Source of the DNA: Coneutiohabitans sp964457925
Lineage (GTDB): Bacteria > Zhuqueibacterota > Zhuqueibacteria > Zhuqueibacterales > Zhuqueibacteraceae
Direction of reading: 5' to 3'
DNA length: 64,000 nt
Assembly (NCBI GenBank): GCA_964457925.1
Contig: CAYWGH010000001.1
Location: forward strand, 186,001-250,000
A program made the translations under genes and the position numbers. The notes beneath the pieces are model-generated. The model was given only the letters and a program-made list of their open reading frames with translations. It searched no databases and was not told where the DNA came from. Of the stretch, positions 17,499 to 26,276 are shown piece by piece; positions within the stretch are counted from its first letter, which is position 1, and every line of letters begins with the position of its first letter.

Positions 17499-18902
17499 TT
17501 GATACTCGAAAAACAGCGTACGATTGCAAAAGCAGTGACCATTTCAGGGGTGGGATTACACACGGGCAATAATTCGAACATGACGTTTCATCCGGCGGCG
17601 CCCAATACCGGCATTTATTTTCGCCGCGCCGATCTGCCGGGCAAGCCGGAAATCAAAGCGGATATTGATAATGTCATCGATATTTCTCGCGGAACGACCA
17701 TCGGCAAAAACTCGGTGGTGGTGCATACCGTCGAGCATGTGCTGGCAGCGATTGTCGGCATGATGATTGACAATATCGTGATCGAGCTGGACAGCAACGA
17801 GCCGCCGGTCTTTGACGGCAGCGCGTTGCCGTTCGTGCAGGCGCTCAAACAGGCCGGCGTCATCGAGCAGGATTCACCGCGCGATTATCTGGTGATCGAA
17901 AAAACGATTTCCTATTCCGATGACAAGCGCGGCGTCGATATCGTGGTTTTTCCCTCGGATGAATTTCGCATCACGTTTTTGATCGATTACAAAAACCCCG
18001 CGCTCGGCACGCAGTACACAGCGATGTATTCCGTGCAAGAGGAATTTGAAAAGGAATTTGCGCCGGCGCGCACATTTTGCTTTCTCTCGGAAGTTGAGGC
18101 GCTCTATCAACAAGGCCTGATCAAGGGCGGCAACCTCGACAATGCGATCGTAATCGTCGACCGCCAAGTCGAGCCGAATGAGATGGGGCGCTTGCAGGAA
18201 ATGTTCGGCGTCTCCGGCAACCTGCGGCTGGAAAATAACGGCATTCTCAACGGCGAGCAGCACTTTCGTTTCAAGAATGAACCGGTGCGGCACAAAGCGC
18301 TCGATTTGCTCGGCGATCTCGCCTTGTTGGGCGTGCGGCTCAAGGCTCATATTCAGGCGGCGCGTTCCGGGCACGCGGCCAATGTCGAGTTGGTCAAGCG
18401 CATCCGCAAAGAATACGAAAAAATTCAGATTACGTCGAAATATCAAGGCAAGCTGAGCGGCAATTATGTTTTTGATGCGCAAGCCATTCAACGGATTTTG
18501 CCGCATCGCTATCCCTTTGTGCTGGTCGACCGTATTATCGACCTGGCGCCGCGCGAGCGCGTGGTTGGCCTGAAAAATGTGACCATCAACGAGCCGTTTT
18601 TTCAAGGCCATTTCCCCGGCCATCCCATCATGCCCGGGGTTTTGATTCTCGAGGCCATGGCGCAAGTCGGCGGTATTTTGCTGCTTAACACGCAAAATAA
18701 TCCAGAAGACAAACTGGTTTATTTTACCGGCCTCGACAAAGTGAAATTCCGCAAGCCGGTGCGGCCGGGCGATCAACTCATTCTCGAGCTGGAGTTGCTG
18801 AAGCTGCGCCAATCCATGTGCAAAATGGCCGGAAAGGCCTACGTGGCAAATGAGCTGGTTTGCGAAGCCGAGCTGTCAGCGGCGGTCGTAAATCGAAATT
18901 GA
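17499..18902 (+). CDS. lpxC/fabZ: Bifunctional LpxC deacetylase / FabZ dehydratase
   Basis: A natural fusion. Residues 1-~305 are LpxC, the zinc deacetylase that commits UDP-3-O-acyl-GlcNAc to lipid A: GVGLHTGNNSNMTFHPA, the zinc His in VVHTVEHVLAA, and the second zinc site HKALDLLGDLALLG. Residues ~320-467 are FabZ, the 3-hydroxyacyl-ACP dehydratase of fatty acid elongation: ILPHRYPFVLVDRII, FFQGHFPGHPIMPGVLILEA (catalytic His and Glu), and DKVKFRKPVRPGDQL. Both active sites are complete. The fusion is typical of Bacteroidota and relatives and couples acyl-chain supply to lipid A flux. The start is TTG 17499, close behind GGGAG; no better start exists before the conserved EKQRTIAKAVTISG. Confidence 0.96.
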   Translation: MILEKQRTIAKAVTISGVGLHTGNNSNMTFHPAAPNTGIYFRRADLPGKPEIKADIDNVIDISRGTTIGKNSVVVHTVEHVLAAIVGMMIDNIVIELDSNEPPVFDGSALPFVQALKQAGVIEQDSPRDYLVIEKTISYSDDKRGVDIVVFPSDEFRITFLIDYKNPALGTQYTAMYSVQEEFEKEFAPARTFCFLSEVEALYQQGLIKGGNLDNAIVIVDRQVEPNEMGRLQEMFGVSGNLRLENNGILNGEQHFRFKNEPVRHKALDLLGDLALLGVRLKAHIQAARSGHAANVELVKRIRKEYEKIQITSKYQGKLSGNYVFDAQAIQRILPHRYPFVLVDRIIDLAPRERVVGLKNVTINEPFFQGHFPGHPIMPGVLILEAMAQVGGILLLNTQNNPEDKLVYFTGLDKVKFRKPVRPGDQLILELELLKLRQSMCKMAGKAYVANELVCEAELSAAVVNRN

Positions 18903-18914
18903 GTCGGAGTTCGT

Positions 18915-19688
18915 GTGGCGATTATTCATCCGACAGCGCTGGTCGATGCGCGCGCTGAGATTGCTGAGAATGTAACCATTGGCCCCTTCGCCATCGTGGA
19001 AGCGAACGTACAGATCGCTGCCGGTTGCGAAATCCGGCCTTACGTCCATTTGGCTTCGGGCACGCGGCTCGGGCGCGATTGCCGCGTGTTCACAGGCGCG
19101 GTGATTGGCACGGCGCCGCAAGATTTGAAATTCGGCGGCGAAGAGACCACAGTTCACATCGGCGACCGCACCACGATTCGTGAATACGCCACCATCAATC
19201 GCGGCACGAAAGATCATTGGGAAACCCGTGTCGGCAGCGATTGCCTGATCATGTCTTATGCCCACATCGCGCACGATTGTGTGATCGGCAATCATTGCAT
19301 CTTGGCCAATGCCGTGAATCTCGCCGGCCACGTGGTGATCGAAGATTGGGCGAGCATCGGCGGCATGGTTCCGATCCATCAATTCGTGCGCATCGGCCGG
19401 CACAGCTTTATCGGCGGCGGCTATCGCGTGGCGAAGGATGTTCCGCCTTATATTTTGGCGGTAAACGAGCCGTTGACATATGCCGGGTTGAATTCGGTGG
19501 GATTGCGGCGCCGCGGCTTCACGGAAGAACAATTGCTGGCATTAAAGCGTGCTTATAAAATCATCTTCAAATCGAATCTGAACGTAAGCCAGGCGGTGCA
19601 GCATCTGCGCGCCGCCGGCGAGCTGACGGAGGAAGTGAAAATCGTTTTGGAGTTTATCGAAAAGAGCGAGCGCGGGATAATTGTTTAG
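18915..19688 (+). CDS. lpxA: UDP-N-acetylglucosamine acyltransferase
   Basis: First step of lipid A synthesis: adds a 3-hydroxyacyl chain to the 3-OH of UDP-GlcNAc. A left-handed beta-helix of hexapeptide repeats begins at the N-terminus (IIHPTALVDARAEIAENVTI) and carries DLKFGGEETTVHIGDRTTIR, the catalytic-His region LIMSYAHIAHDCVIGNHC, and GMVPIHQFVRIGRHSFIGGG. The helical C-terminus includes GLNSVGLRRRGFTEEQ. The 257-residue length is standard. It begins 12 nt after the lpxC/fabZ stop with a GTG codon, so it is cotranscribed with it. Confidence 0.96.
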   Translation: MAIIHPTALVDARAEIAENVTIGPFAIVEANVQIAAGCEIRPYVHLASGTRLGRDCRVFTGAVIGTAPQDLKFGGEETTVHIGDRTTIREYATINRGTKDHWETRVGSDCLIMSYAHIAHDCVIGNHCILANAVNLAGHVVIEDWASIGGMVPIHQFVRIGRHSFIGGGYRVAKDVPPYILAVNEPLTYAGLNSVGLRRRGFTEEQLLALKRAYKIIFKSNLNVSQAVQHLRAAGELTEEVKIVLEFIEKSERGIIV

Positions 19689-19775
19689 CCGTGAGAACCG
19701 TATTCACTGAATTTTGCTGTACTCAAATGCCATCATCGTGTCGCAACCTCAAGCGGCGACTTTGAGGCTCAAATA

Positions 19776-20609
19776 ATGCTCTGGCGCTTCCTTGACACCG
19801 GCTTCGCCGCCGGCGATTACAATATGGCTCTCGACGCCGCAGTGGCGCGCGGCAATTTTGTCGAGATCCCGACGCTGCGGTTCTTTCGGTGGCAACCGTT
19901 TTGCATTTCGCTGGGTTATCATCAAGATGCCGGAGAAGTCGACCTCGACAAATGCCGCGCTGCTGGTTTTGACGTTGCGCGCCGACCGACTGCCGGTCGC
20001 GCCATTTTGCATGCGGAAGAATTGACGTATAGCGTGATGATCCCGGCAGCGCATCCGTGGTTTGAAATTTTGCCGTTGGATTTGTATAAAAGAATCAGTG
20101 AAGCGTTGGCCGGCGGCTTGACGCGGCTTGGCGCACCGGTCAAATTTGCCCCGGGCGAGCGCCTGCAGCAAGACGGGCGGCCGTTGCGCATGTCGTGTTT
20201 CGCCAGCGCCGCGCGCAACGAAGTCATTGCAGAAGGCAAGAAAGTGGTAGGCAGCGCGCAACGGCGATTTCGTGAAGGCGTTTTGCAGCATGGCTCGATT
20301 ATTTTGAATGACGGCCATGAACAATTGCCGGACTTTTTGAAGGGCGACGCCTTTGCCATTGCAACGGAGCGCAGCCGGCTGCTGGAACACACGACGACGC
20401 TCGCGCGTATTTGCCGTCGTGTGATCACCTTTTCGGAAGCAGCGCATGCGATTCGGCGCGGCTTTATGGAGACACTCGGAATCGAATTGCAAGAAGGCGC
20501 TGTGCTGCGGAACGAGCACGAATTAGCCGAAGCGTGGCGCGAACGATACGGCATTCTCACCAACAATCTTTCGGAGGAAAATTTATGCGAAAGCTCGGCG
20601 TTGTCCTGA
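19776..20609 (+). CDS. Lipoate/octanoate transferase, LipM-LplA family
   Basis: A 277-residue member of the biotin/lipoate ligase superfamily. It has FRWQPFCISLGYHQD, the substrate loop RRPTAGRAILHAEELTYS (the glycine run is GGRA-like but reads AGRA) and GKKVVGSAQRR with the active Lys. A Cys in RMSCFASAARNEV (residue 141) sits where LipM octanoyltransferases have their catalytic Cys, so transfer of octanoyl from ACP to GcvH-like domains fits better than ATP-dependent lipoate ligation (inference). The gcvT gene lies ~4.5 kb downstream, which agrees with a glycine cleavage role. The next gene starts 25 nt inside its 3' end. Confidence 0.8.
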   Translation: MLWRFLDTGFAAGDYNMALDAAVARGNFVEIPTLRFFRWQPFCISLGYHQDAGEVDLDKCRAAGFDVARRPTAGRAILHAEELTYSVMIPAAHPWFEILPLDLYKRISEALAGGLTRLGAPVKFAPGERLQQDGRPLRMSCFASAARNEVIAEGKKVVGSAQRRFREGVLQHGSIILNDGHEQLPDFLKGDAFAIATERSRLLEHTTTLARICRRVITFSEAAHAIRRGFMETLGIELQEGAVLRNEHELAEAWRERYGILTNNLSEENLCESSALS

Positions 20610-21376
20610 TGTTGGCGGCGGTGATCGGATTTTCGGCAGAAGTCACGGCGCAGGATTTTGCGTGGGACATAGATGCTGGAAGCGTGGAACAATCGGATTT
20701 AGACAAGCAGGTCAAGTCACTCTTGAACCTTTTTAGCTCGCTGGCCGGTTCGGGTTTCATCAACACGGCGGCGCTGCACAGCGTCGGCGGCGTCGATGTT
20801 CGCCTCAGCGGCATTTTCACACCCATTCCTGACGAATTCAAAGACATTATTCCCACGGTGCAGGATCCGCTGGAAGGCGTCGATTACGTGCCCTTTGCGA
20901 TGTTTCACGGCAACATTGGCCTGCCGGCAAATTTAGAAGTGTACGGCCGCTTTTTCACCTTGCCGCTCAAAGGCGATCCGGGCGGCAATGTAACCTTGTT
21001 GGGCGGCGGTTTGAAGTACGGCTTGCTGCGGGGAAACTTGGCCTCGCCTGACATAACAATTATGGGCGGCTATCAAACCATTTTGGTGCCCGATCAATAC
21101 AACTTCGGCTCGGTGTCCACCCTCAGCTTGAAAGCTTACATCAGCAAGGATTTTGCGCTGCTCACGCTCTATGGCGGCGCCGGCATTGATCGCACCGCGC
21201 TTTCGCTAAATGTTCCGGGATTGCCGCCGGACATCAACAAGGATTATGACACGGTTTATCCGCAAGGCACTGTCGGTCTGGCCTTCAAGCTACTGCCCTT
21301 GTTTCGCGTCAATATCGACGCGAATTTCGGCGAGTATACGGCGGTCGGCCTGGGCGCTGGATTGAGTTTTAGATAA
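20585..21376 (+). CDS. Secreted outer-membrane-type protein (DUF6588-like)
   Basis: The ATG 20585 has GGAGGA 6 nt upstream and opens a signal peptide (MRKLGVVLMLAAVIGFSAEV, cleaved after TAQ). It overlaps the lipoyl-transferase gene by 25 nt. The 263-residue product has an N-terminal helical segment (EQSDLDKQVKSLLNLFSSLA) followed by repeated beta-strand patterns (GGVDVRLSGIFTPIPDEF, NVTLLGGGLKYGLLRG, LSLKAYISKDFALLTLYGGA) and ends in VGLGAGLSFR with a C-terminal strand. It resembles the DUF6588 family of FCB bacteria, but I recall that family only loosely. Function unknown; probably a small outer-membrane barrel. Confidence 0.7.
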   Translation: MRKLGVVLMLAAVIGFSAEVTAQDFAWDIDAGSVEQSDLDKQVKSLLNLFSSLAGSGFINTAALHSVGGVDVRLSGIFTPIPDEFKDIIPTVQDPLEGVDYVPFAMFHGNIGLPANLEVYGRFFTLPLKGDPGGNVTLLGGGLKYGLLRGNLASPDITIMGGYQTILVPDQYNFGSVSTLSLKAYISKDFALLTLYGGAGIDRTALSLNVPGLPPDINKDYDTVYPQGTVGLAFKLLPLFRVNIDANFGEYTAVGLGAGLSFR

Positions 21377-21392
21377 ATTGCAGAAGCCCAAA

Positions 21393-21430
21393 ACGGCACG
21401 TTACGCCGGTGATCGCGTGTAACGTGCCGT
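21393..21430 (+). terminator. Perfect 12-bp hairpin without U-tract
   Basis: ACGGCACGTTAC (21393-21404) pairs perfectly with GTAACGTGCCGT (21419-21430) around a 14-nt loop. No T-run follows. It lies between the outer-membrane protein gene and dxr and may be a Rho-independent-like terminator, an mRNA stabiliser or a protein-binding palindrome. Confidence 0.5.
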
Positions 21431-21463
21431 GATAACGTGTGCAAAGGTTGTTCAGATTCATTC

Positions 21464-22627
21464 ATGAAGCGCCTTGGAATTTTAGGCTCCACCGGCTCGA
21501 TCGGCGTCAACTGCTTGAATGTCGTTGAAAATTTGCCGGCGGAGTTCAAAGTGGCCTATCTCGCTGCGCACAGCAACGCCGCGTTATTGTTGGAACAAAC
21601 GCGACGGTTTCGTCCGGCTGCGGTTGCGATTGTGCGGCCGCCACAAAAAAATATTGCAACGCTGCGCGATGACTTTAAGGCATTGGGCGCGGAACTTTTA
21701 TGTGGCCTGGAAGCCCTGGTGGATTTGGCCGGACGCGACGATATTGACGTGCTGGTCAACGCCGTGGTCGGCTCTGCCGGCTTACCCGCAACATTACGGG
21801 CCTTGGAGAACGGCACAACCGTCGCGCTGGCCAACAAAGAAACACTCGTCACCGGCGGCGAGCTGGTGATGGCCTGCGCCAAAAGGCATGATGCCCATCT
21901 GATTCCGATTGATAGTGAACACAGCGCGTTGTGGCAATGCCTGCTGGGCGAACCGAAAGAGCGCATCCAACGCTTGATTGTCACGGCCTCGGGCGGCCCG
22001 TTTCGCGAGCGTTCGGACAAAGATTTTGCCAACATCACGGTTGCCGAAGCACTCAATCATCCCAACTGGAGCATGGGGCCGAAAATCACCATTGATTCGG
22101 CGACCATGATGAATAAAGGCCTTGAAGTCATTGAAGCGTTCTGGCTTTTTGAGCTCTCGTTGGACAAAATCGACGTCGTCATTCATCCGCAATCCATCAT
22201 TCATTCGATGGTGGAATTCGTCGACGGCTCGATCAAGGCGCAACTCAGCGTGCCGGACATGCGCATGCCGATTCAATATGCCCTGACGTATCCCGATCGT
22301 TTGCCCAGCGATTTCCCCCGGCTTGATTTCGATCGCTGGCATACGCTCACATTTCATGCGCCGGATTTTGACAAGTTTCCCTGTTTGCGGCTGGCGACGC
22401 AGGCGCTGCAGGAAGGGGGGACCGCCCCCGCAGTGTTGAACGCCGCCAATGAAGAGGCGGTGCAAGCCTTTTTAGAAGAGCGGTTGCGTTTCGATCAAAT
22501 TCCGGCAATGATTTCAGAAACGTTGCAACAGCATCACAACGGCTGCGAGTGCAATCTGGATAATGTTCTGGCGGCTGATCGTTGGGCGCGCATATTTGTA
22601 CAAAAAATGGCTGCACGCTTGCGCTAA
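21464..22627 (+). CDS. dxr: 1-deoxy-D-xylulose 5-phosphate reductoisomerase
   Basis: Second step of the MEP isoprenoid pathway: NADPH-dependent conversion of DXP to MEP. The N-terminus has the NADPH-binding MKRLGILGSTGSIGVNCLNV; ALANKETLVTGGELVM, IPIDSEHSALWQCL (metal ligands), VTASGGPFRERS, HPNWSMGPKITIDSATMMNK and GLEVIEAFWLF are all conserved. The 387-residue length is normal. The start ATG 21464 matches the family; an in-frame GTG nine codons earlier is less likely. It is followed by rseP, a gene pair also found near bamA-skp-lpxD in proteobacteria, so this block keeps the ancient cluster in altered order. Confidence 0.97.
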   Translation: MKRLGILGSTGSIGVNCLNVVENLPAEFKVAYLAAHSNAALLLEQTRRFRPAAVAIVRPPQKNIATLRDDFKALGAELLCGLEALVDLAGRDDIDVLVNAVVGSAGLPATLRALENGTTVALANKETLVTGGELVMACAKRHDAHLIPIDSEHSALWQCLLGEPKERIQRLIVTASGGPFRERSDKDFANITVAEALNHPNWSMGPKITIDSATMMNKGLEVIEAFWLFELSLDKIDVVIHPQSIIHSMVEFVDGSIKAQLSVPDMRMPIQYALTYPDRLPSDFPRLDFDRWHTLTFHAPDFDKFPCLRLATQALQEGGTAPAVLNAANEEAVQAFLEERLRFDQIPAMISETLQQHHNGCECNLDNVLAADRWARIFVQKMAARLR

Positions 22628-22786
22628 AGAAAGGCTTTGCTAGGCATGCATGAACGAATAAAACCGATTGTTTTTGTCCGCTAGATTCGTACCATGCGCA
22701 TATCGTTTGTGCGGGGTGGAATGAAAAATGATGATCTACGCATAAATTTAGATGACAGGAGAAAGTTTTAACCCCAAAGGAAAATC

Positions 22787-23836
22787 ATGACAACAATATT
22801 GGCGTTCATTTTTGTCGTGGGCATACTCGTGTTGATTCACGAGCTTGGCCACTTTTTCGCGGCGCGCTGGGCCGGCATCCGCGTCGAGCGTTTTTCCATC
22901 GGCCTGCCGAAACATATTTGGAAGAAAACCATCGGCGAAACCGAATATTGCATCGGCATTGTGCCGCTGGGCGGCTATGTAAAAATGGCCGGCATGATTG
23001 ACGAGTCGATGGACGATAAGATTGAAGGCAAGCCCGACGAGTTTATGTCCAAACCGATCTGGAAGCGGGCGATCGTTATTGCCGCGGGCCCGATCATGAA
23101 CATTGTGCTTGCTATTGTGTTGTTTGCCGGAATCGCGTTTTTTGCCGGCATACCGGAATTGATTCCGGAAATCCGCACCGTTCTCGAAAACTCTCCGGCG
23201 CAAAGCGTGGGTTTGCAGCCCGGTGATCGCATTATTAACGTCGCCGGACAAGAGATTAAAACCTGGCAGGAGCTTACCGCGATCATTCATGCCAATCCGG
23301 AAAAGCCGTTGGCGATGGTGTGGGAGCGTAACGGCGAGCGCATGACCGCGGAAGTCACGCCCCGCCTCGATCCCGATAGCAAGATTGGCTTGATCGGCAT
23401 CAGTCCGAAGGAAATTCGCCGTGCGGTTGGATTTGTTGAATCCTGGTCGATGGGAGCGAACATTTCCTGGCAGGTAACCTCGCAAATGGGCACGATGCTG
23501 GGGCGCTTGCTGCGCGGCGAAGGTTCGCTGAAAAAGGAGCTCACCGGGCCGATCGGCATTGCGATGATTGCCGGCGAAGCGGCACGCCAGGGCCTGGAAA
23601 GCTTGTTCGAGTTGATGGCGCTGATCAGCATCAATCTGGCGCTGATGAATTTGCTGCCGATTCCGGTGTTGGATGGCGGACACCTCGTTTTTCTCGGGCT
23701 GGAAGCCCTCATGCGCCGGCCTGTTTCCGTGCGCACACGCATGGTGATGCACCAGGTCGTGATTGCGCTGTTGTTGCTGTTGACCGTATTTATCACCTTC
23801 AATGACATTCAACGGATCGTGCAAAAAGTTTGGTAG
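22787..23836 (+). CDS. rseP: Site-2 intramembrane metalloprotease RseP
   Basis: An M50 zinc protease that cleaves membrane-embedded anti-sigma factors and signal peptide remnants. The first helix contains HELGHFFAARWAG (HExxH zinc site, residues 18-22). A single PDZ domain covers ~125-200 (NSPAQSVGLQPGDRIINVAG). The third zinc ligand and conserved loop appear as NLLPIPVLDGGHLVF near the C-terminus, followed by the last helix. At 349 residues it is shorter than the E. coli protein (450), because it has one PDZ domain instead of two. It stands 159 nt after dxr. No anti-sigma partner is visible in the window. Confidence 0.95.
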   Translation: MTTILAFIFVVGILVLIHELGHFFAARWAGIRVERFSIGLPKHIWKKTIGETEYCIGIVPLGGYVKMAGMIDESMDDKIEGKPDEFMSKPIWKRAIVIAAGPIMNIVLAIVLFAGIAFFAGIPELIPEIRTVLENSPAQSVGLQPGDRIINVAGQEIKTWQELTAIIHANPEKPLAMVWERNGERMTAEVTPRLDPDSKIGLIGISPKEIRRAVGFVESWSMGANISWQVTSQMGTMLGRLLRGEGSLKKELTGPIGIAMIAGEAARQGLESLFELMALISINLALMNLLPIPVLDGGHLVFLGLEALMRRPVSVRTRMVMHQVVIALLLLLTVFITFNDIQRIVQKVW

Positions 23837-23911
23837 GCAAGAATGTTAAACTGTAAAGCGGCAGGCACAACCAATCACACCGACATCTCATAAACGAGGC
23901 GAGGGTGGCGA

Positions 23912-25075
23912 ATGAGATTTGCGAAGCGGATGGCCCGTCTCGGCACGGAAACGGCGTTTGAAGTGCTGGCGCGCGCGCGCCAGCTTGAGGCACAGGGCAA
24001 ACACATCATTCATCTCGAGATCGGCGAGCCGGATTTCGACACGCCGGAGTTCATCGTGGAGGAGGCCATTAATGCCCTGCGCCGCGGCCGCACCCACTAT
24101 TCGCCGGCGGCCGGCATCCGCGAGTTGCGCCAGGTGATTGCTGAAGATGTCGCCCGCACACGCGGCGTTGCCGTGCAGCCTGAAAATGTCGTGGTCACCC
24201 CGGGCGCCAAACCGATCATGTTTTTTACGTTGCTTGCCCTCATCGATCCCGATGACGAAGTGATTTACCCCAACCCCGGATTTCCCATTTATGAATCCGT
24301 CATCGAATTTTCCGGCGCGAAAGCCGTTGCCCTGCCATTAAAAGAAGAAAAAGGATTTCGTTTTGATATCGCCGATCTGGAAGCATTAATCACCGATCGC
24401 ACCCGCCTGCTCGTGCTGAATTCGCCGGCCAACCCCACCGGCGGCGTGATGACGCATGACGATATCAAGGCTGTTGCAGAAATTGCCCGCAAAAGAAACT
24501 TGCTGATTCTGAGCGATGAGATTTATAAAGACATTCTTTATGACGGCCGGCATGTCAGCATCTTGTCTGAGCCGGGCATGCTCGAACGCACCATTTTGCT
24601 GGATGGTTTTTCGAAAACCTACGCCATGACCGGCTGGCGCTTGGGTTACGGCGTCATGCCGGAGCCGTTGGCGCAGCATGTCGCGCGCTTGATGATCAAC
24701 AGCAACAGTTGCACCTCGACATTCACACAAGATGCCGGCATTGCGGCGCTGCAAGGCTCGCGCACCGAAGTCAACAGTTTTGTCGCGGAATTTCGCAAGC
24801 GCCGGGATTTGATGGTGGCAGGATTGAACAAAATCAAAGGCGTGAGTTGCATTACCCCCCACGGCGCTTTCTATTGCTTCCCCAATGTCAAGAAGGTGCC
24901 GATGCCGAGCAAGCAACTCGCGGAATTGTTGCTCAATGAAGCAGGTGTTGCCGTGCTCTCCGGCACGGCATTCGGAAAATATGGCGACGGCTATTTGCGC
25001 CTAAGCTATGCGAATTCCGTCGAAAATATACAAGCCGGTTTGCAGCGCATCGAAAAGACGATTGCCTCCCTGTGA
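23912..25075 (+). CDS. Class I PLP aminotransferase
   Basis: A fold-type I aminotransferase of the aspartate/aromatic group, 387 residues. Key motifs: HLEIGEPDFDTPEFI, HYSPAAGIRELRQVIAED, NSPANPTGGVM, LSDEIYKDILYDG and the PLP lysine in FSKTYAMTGWRLGY (Lys235). The C-terminal substrate arginine region is YLRLSYANS. Amino-acid specificity cannot be set from sequence; aspartate, alanine or aromatic acids are all possible. The ATG at 23912 follows GAGGCGAGGGTGG. gcvT follows 51 nt later, so it may be in the same transcript. Confidence 0.93.
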   Translation: MRFAKRMARLGTETAFEVLARARQLEAQGKHIIHLEIGEPDFDTPEFIVEEAINALRRGRTHYSPAAGIRELRQVIAEDVARTRGVAVQPENVVVTPGAKPIMFFTLLALIDPDDEVIYPNPGFPIYESVIEFSGAKAVALPLKEEKGFRFDIADLEALITDRTRLLVLNSPANPTGGVMTHDDIKAVAEIARKRNLLILSDEIYKDILYDGRHVSILSEPGMLERTILLDGFSKTYAMTGWRLGYGVMPEPLAQHVARLMINSNSCTSTFTQDAGIAALQGSRTEVNSFVAEFRKRRDLMVAGLNKIKGVSCITPHGAFYCFPNVKKVPMPSKQLAELLLNEAGVAVLSGTAFGKYGDGYLRLSYANSVENIQAGLQRIEKTIASL

Positions 25076-25126
25076 GGTCTGAACGCGCGCAACGCGCCGG
25101 AAAAATTGACCAGAAAGAAGACCTGC

Positions 25127-26230
25127 ATGTCAAGCAATGCTTCCCTGATTAAAAAAACTGCTTTGCACAACGTGCACACCGCCCTGGGCGCGAAGATGGT
25201 CGAGTTCGGCGGCTTTATGATGCCGGTGCAATATCGCGGCATCATTGACGAGCATGCTAGCGTGCGCCAATCTGTCGGCGTTTTTGATGTTTCGCATATG
25301 GGTGAATTTGAGTTCCGCGGCCCGGCCGCGCTGGAATTTTTGCAGCGCATGACCATTAACGACGTTGCCAAACTCGCGCCCGGCCAGGCGCAATATTCTG
25401 CCATGTGTTACCCGGACGGCGGCATTGTCGACGATCTCATCATTTACCGCCTGCCCGATCGTTACATGGCCATCGTCAATGCCGCGAATTTGCAGAAGGA
25501 CTGGCAGTGGTTGCAGCAAGCGGCCACGCCCGAGGTTGGCATGCACGATGTCAGCGATCAAACGAGCCTGCTGGCGGTGCAGGGCCGCAACGCGCAAGCC
25601 ACGCTGCAAAAACTCACGAAAACAAATTTGAGCGAAATCAAATATTACTGGTTTGCTCTGGGTGAAATTGCCGGCGTGCCTGCGGTGATCGCCCGCACCG
25701 GCTATACCGGCGAAGACGGCTTCGAAATCGCTTTCGAGGAAAAACACTCGGTCAAAATTTGGGATGCTGTTTTCGAGGCCGGCAAGCCCTTTCAAATCGA
25801 ACCGATTGGCTTGGGCGCGCGCGATACGCTGCGCCTTGAAATGAAATACTGCTTGTACGGCAATGACATTGATCAAACCACGAATCCGATCGAAGCCGGC
25901 CTGGGCTGGATCACGAAACTCGACAAAGGCGATTTTCTCGGCAAGCCGGCCATTGCTGCCGTGAAAGCGCAAGGGCCGCGCCGCAAGTTAATCGGCTTTG
26001 AATTGCCGGGAAAAAATATCGCGCGCCACGGTTATGCTCTGTTCAAAGACGGCAATTCAATCGGACATGTGACGAGCGGCACGTTTTCGCCGAGCCTGCA
26101 AAAAGCCATTGGCATGGGCTATGTCGCAAGCGAATTTAGCGCGATTGGCTCGGTGATTACGGTCGATATTCGCGGCCGGCAGATACAGGCGAGTGTGGTC
26201 AAGACCCCGTTCTATCAAAGGCCTTATTAA
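25127..26230 (+). CDS. gcvT: Glycine cleavage system T protein (aminomethyltransferase)
   Basis: Releases ammonia from the aminomethyl group held by lipoyl-GcvH and passes the carbon to tetrahydrofolate. Conserved: TALHNVHTALGAKMVEFGGF, GVFDVSHMGEFEFRG, NDVAKLAPGQAQYSAMCYP, GGIVDDLIIYR, RTGYTGEDGFEI and LGARDTLRLEMKYCLYGNDI. The C-terminal barrel contains GHVTSGTFSPSLQKAIGMGY. The 367-residue length is normal. I start at ATG 25127; a TTG 21 nt earlier is less likely. gcvH and gcvP are not in the window, but a LipM-like gene for lipoylation is at 19776. Confidence 0.96.
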   Translation: MSSNASLIKKTALHNVHTALGAKMVEFGGFMMPVQYRGIIDEHASVRQSVGVFDVSHMGEFEFRGPAALEFLQRMTINDVAKLAPGQAQYSAMCYPDGGIVDDLIIYRLPDRYMAIVNAANLQKDWQWLQQAATPEVGMHDVSDQTSLLAVQGRNAQATLQKLTKTNLSEIKYYWFALGEIAGVPAVIARTGYTGEDGFEIAFEEKHSVKIWDAVFEAGKPFQIEPIGLGARDTLRLEMKYCLYGNDIDQTTNPIEAGLGWITKLDKGDFLGKPAIAAVKAQGPRRKLIGFELPGKNIARHGYALFKDGNSIGHVTSGTFSPSLQKAIGMGYVASEFSAIGSVITVDIRGRQIQASVVKTPFYQRPY

Positions 26231-26276
26231 GCACCAATTGATCTGATTGAATCTTATTGTGAGACGGTGAACAAAG

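Noticed and set aside
22748..23824. Minus-strand open frame across rseP
   Set aside because: rseP shows HExxH, PDZ and LDG motifs; the antisense frame is His/Arg-rich shadow sequence.
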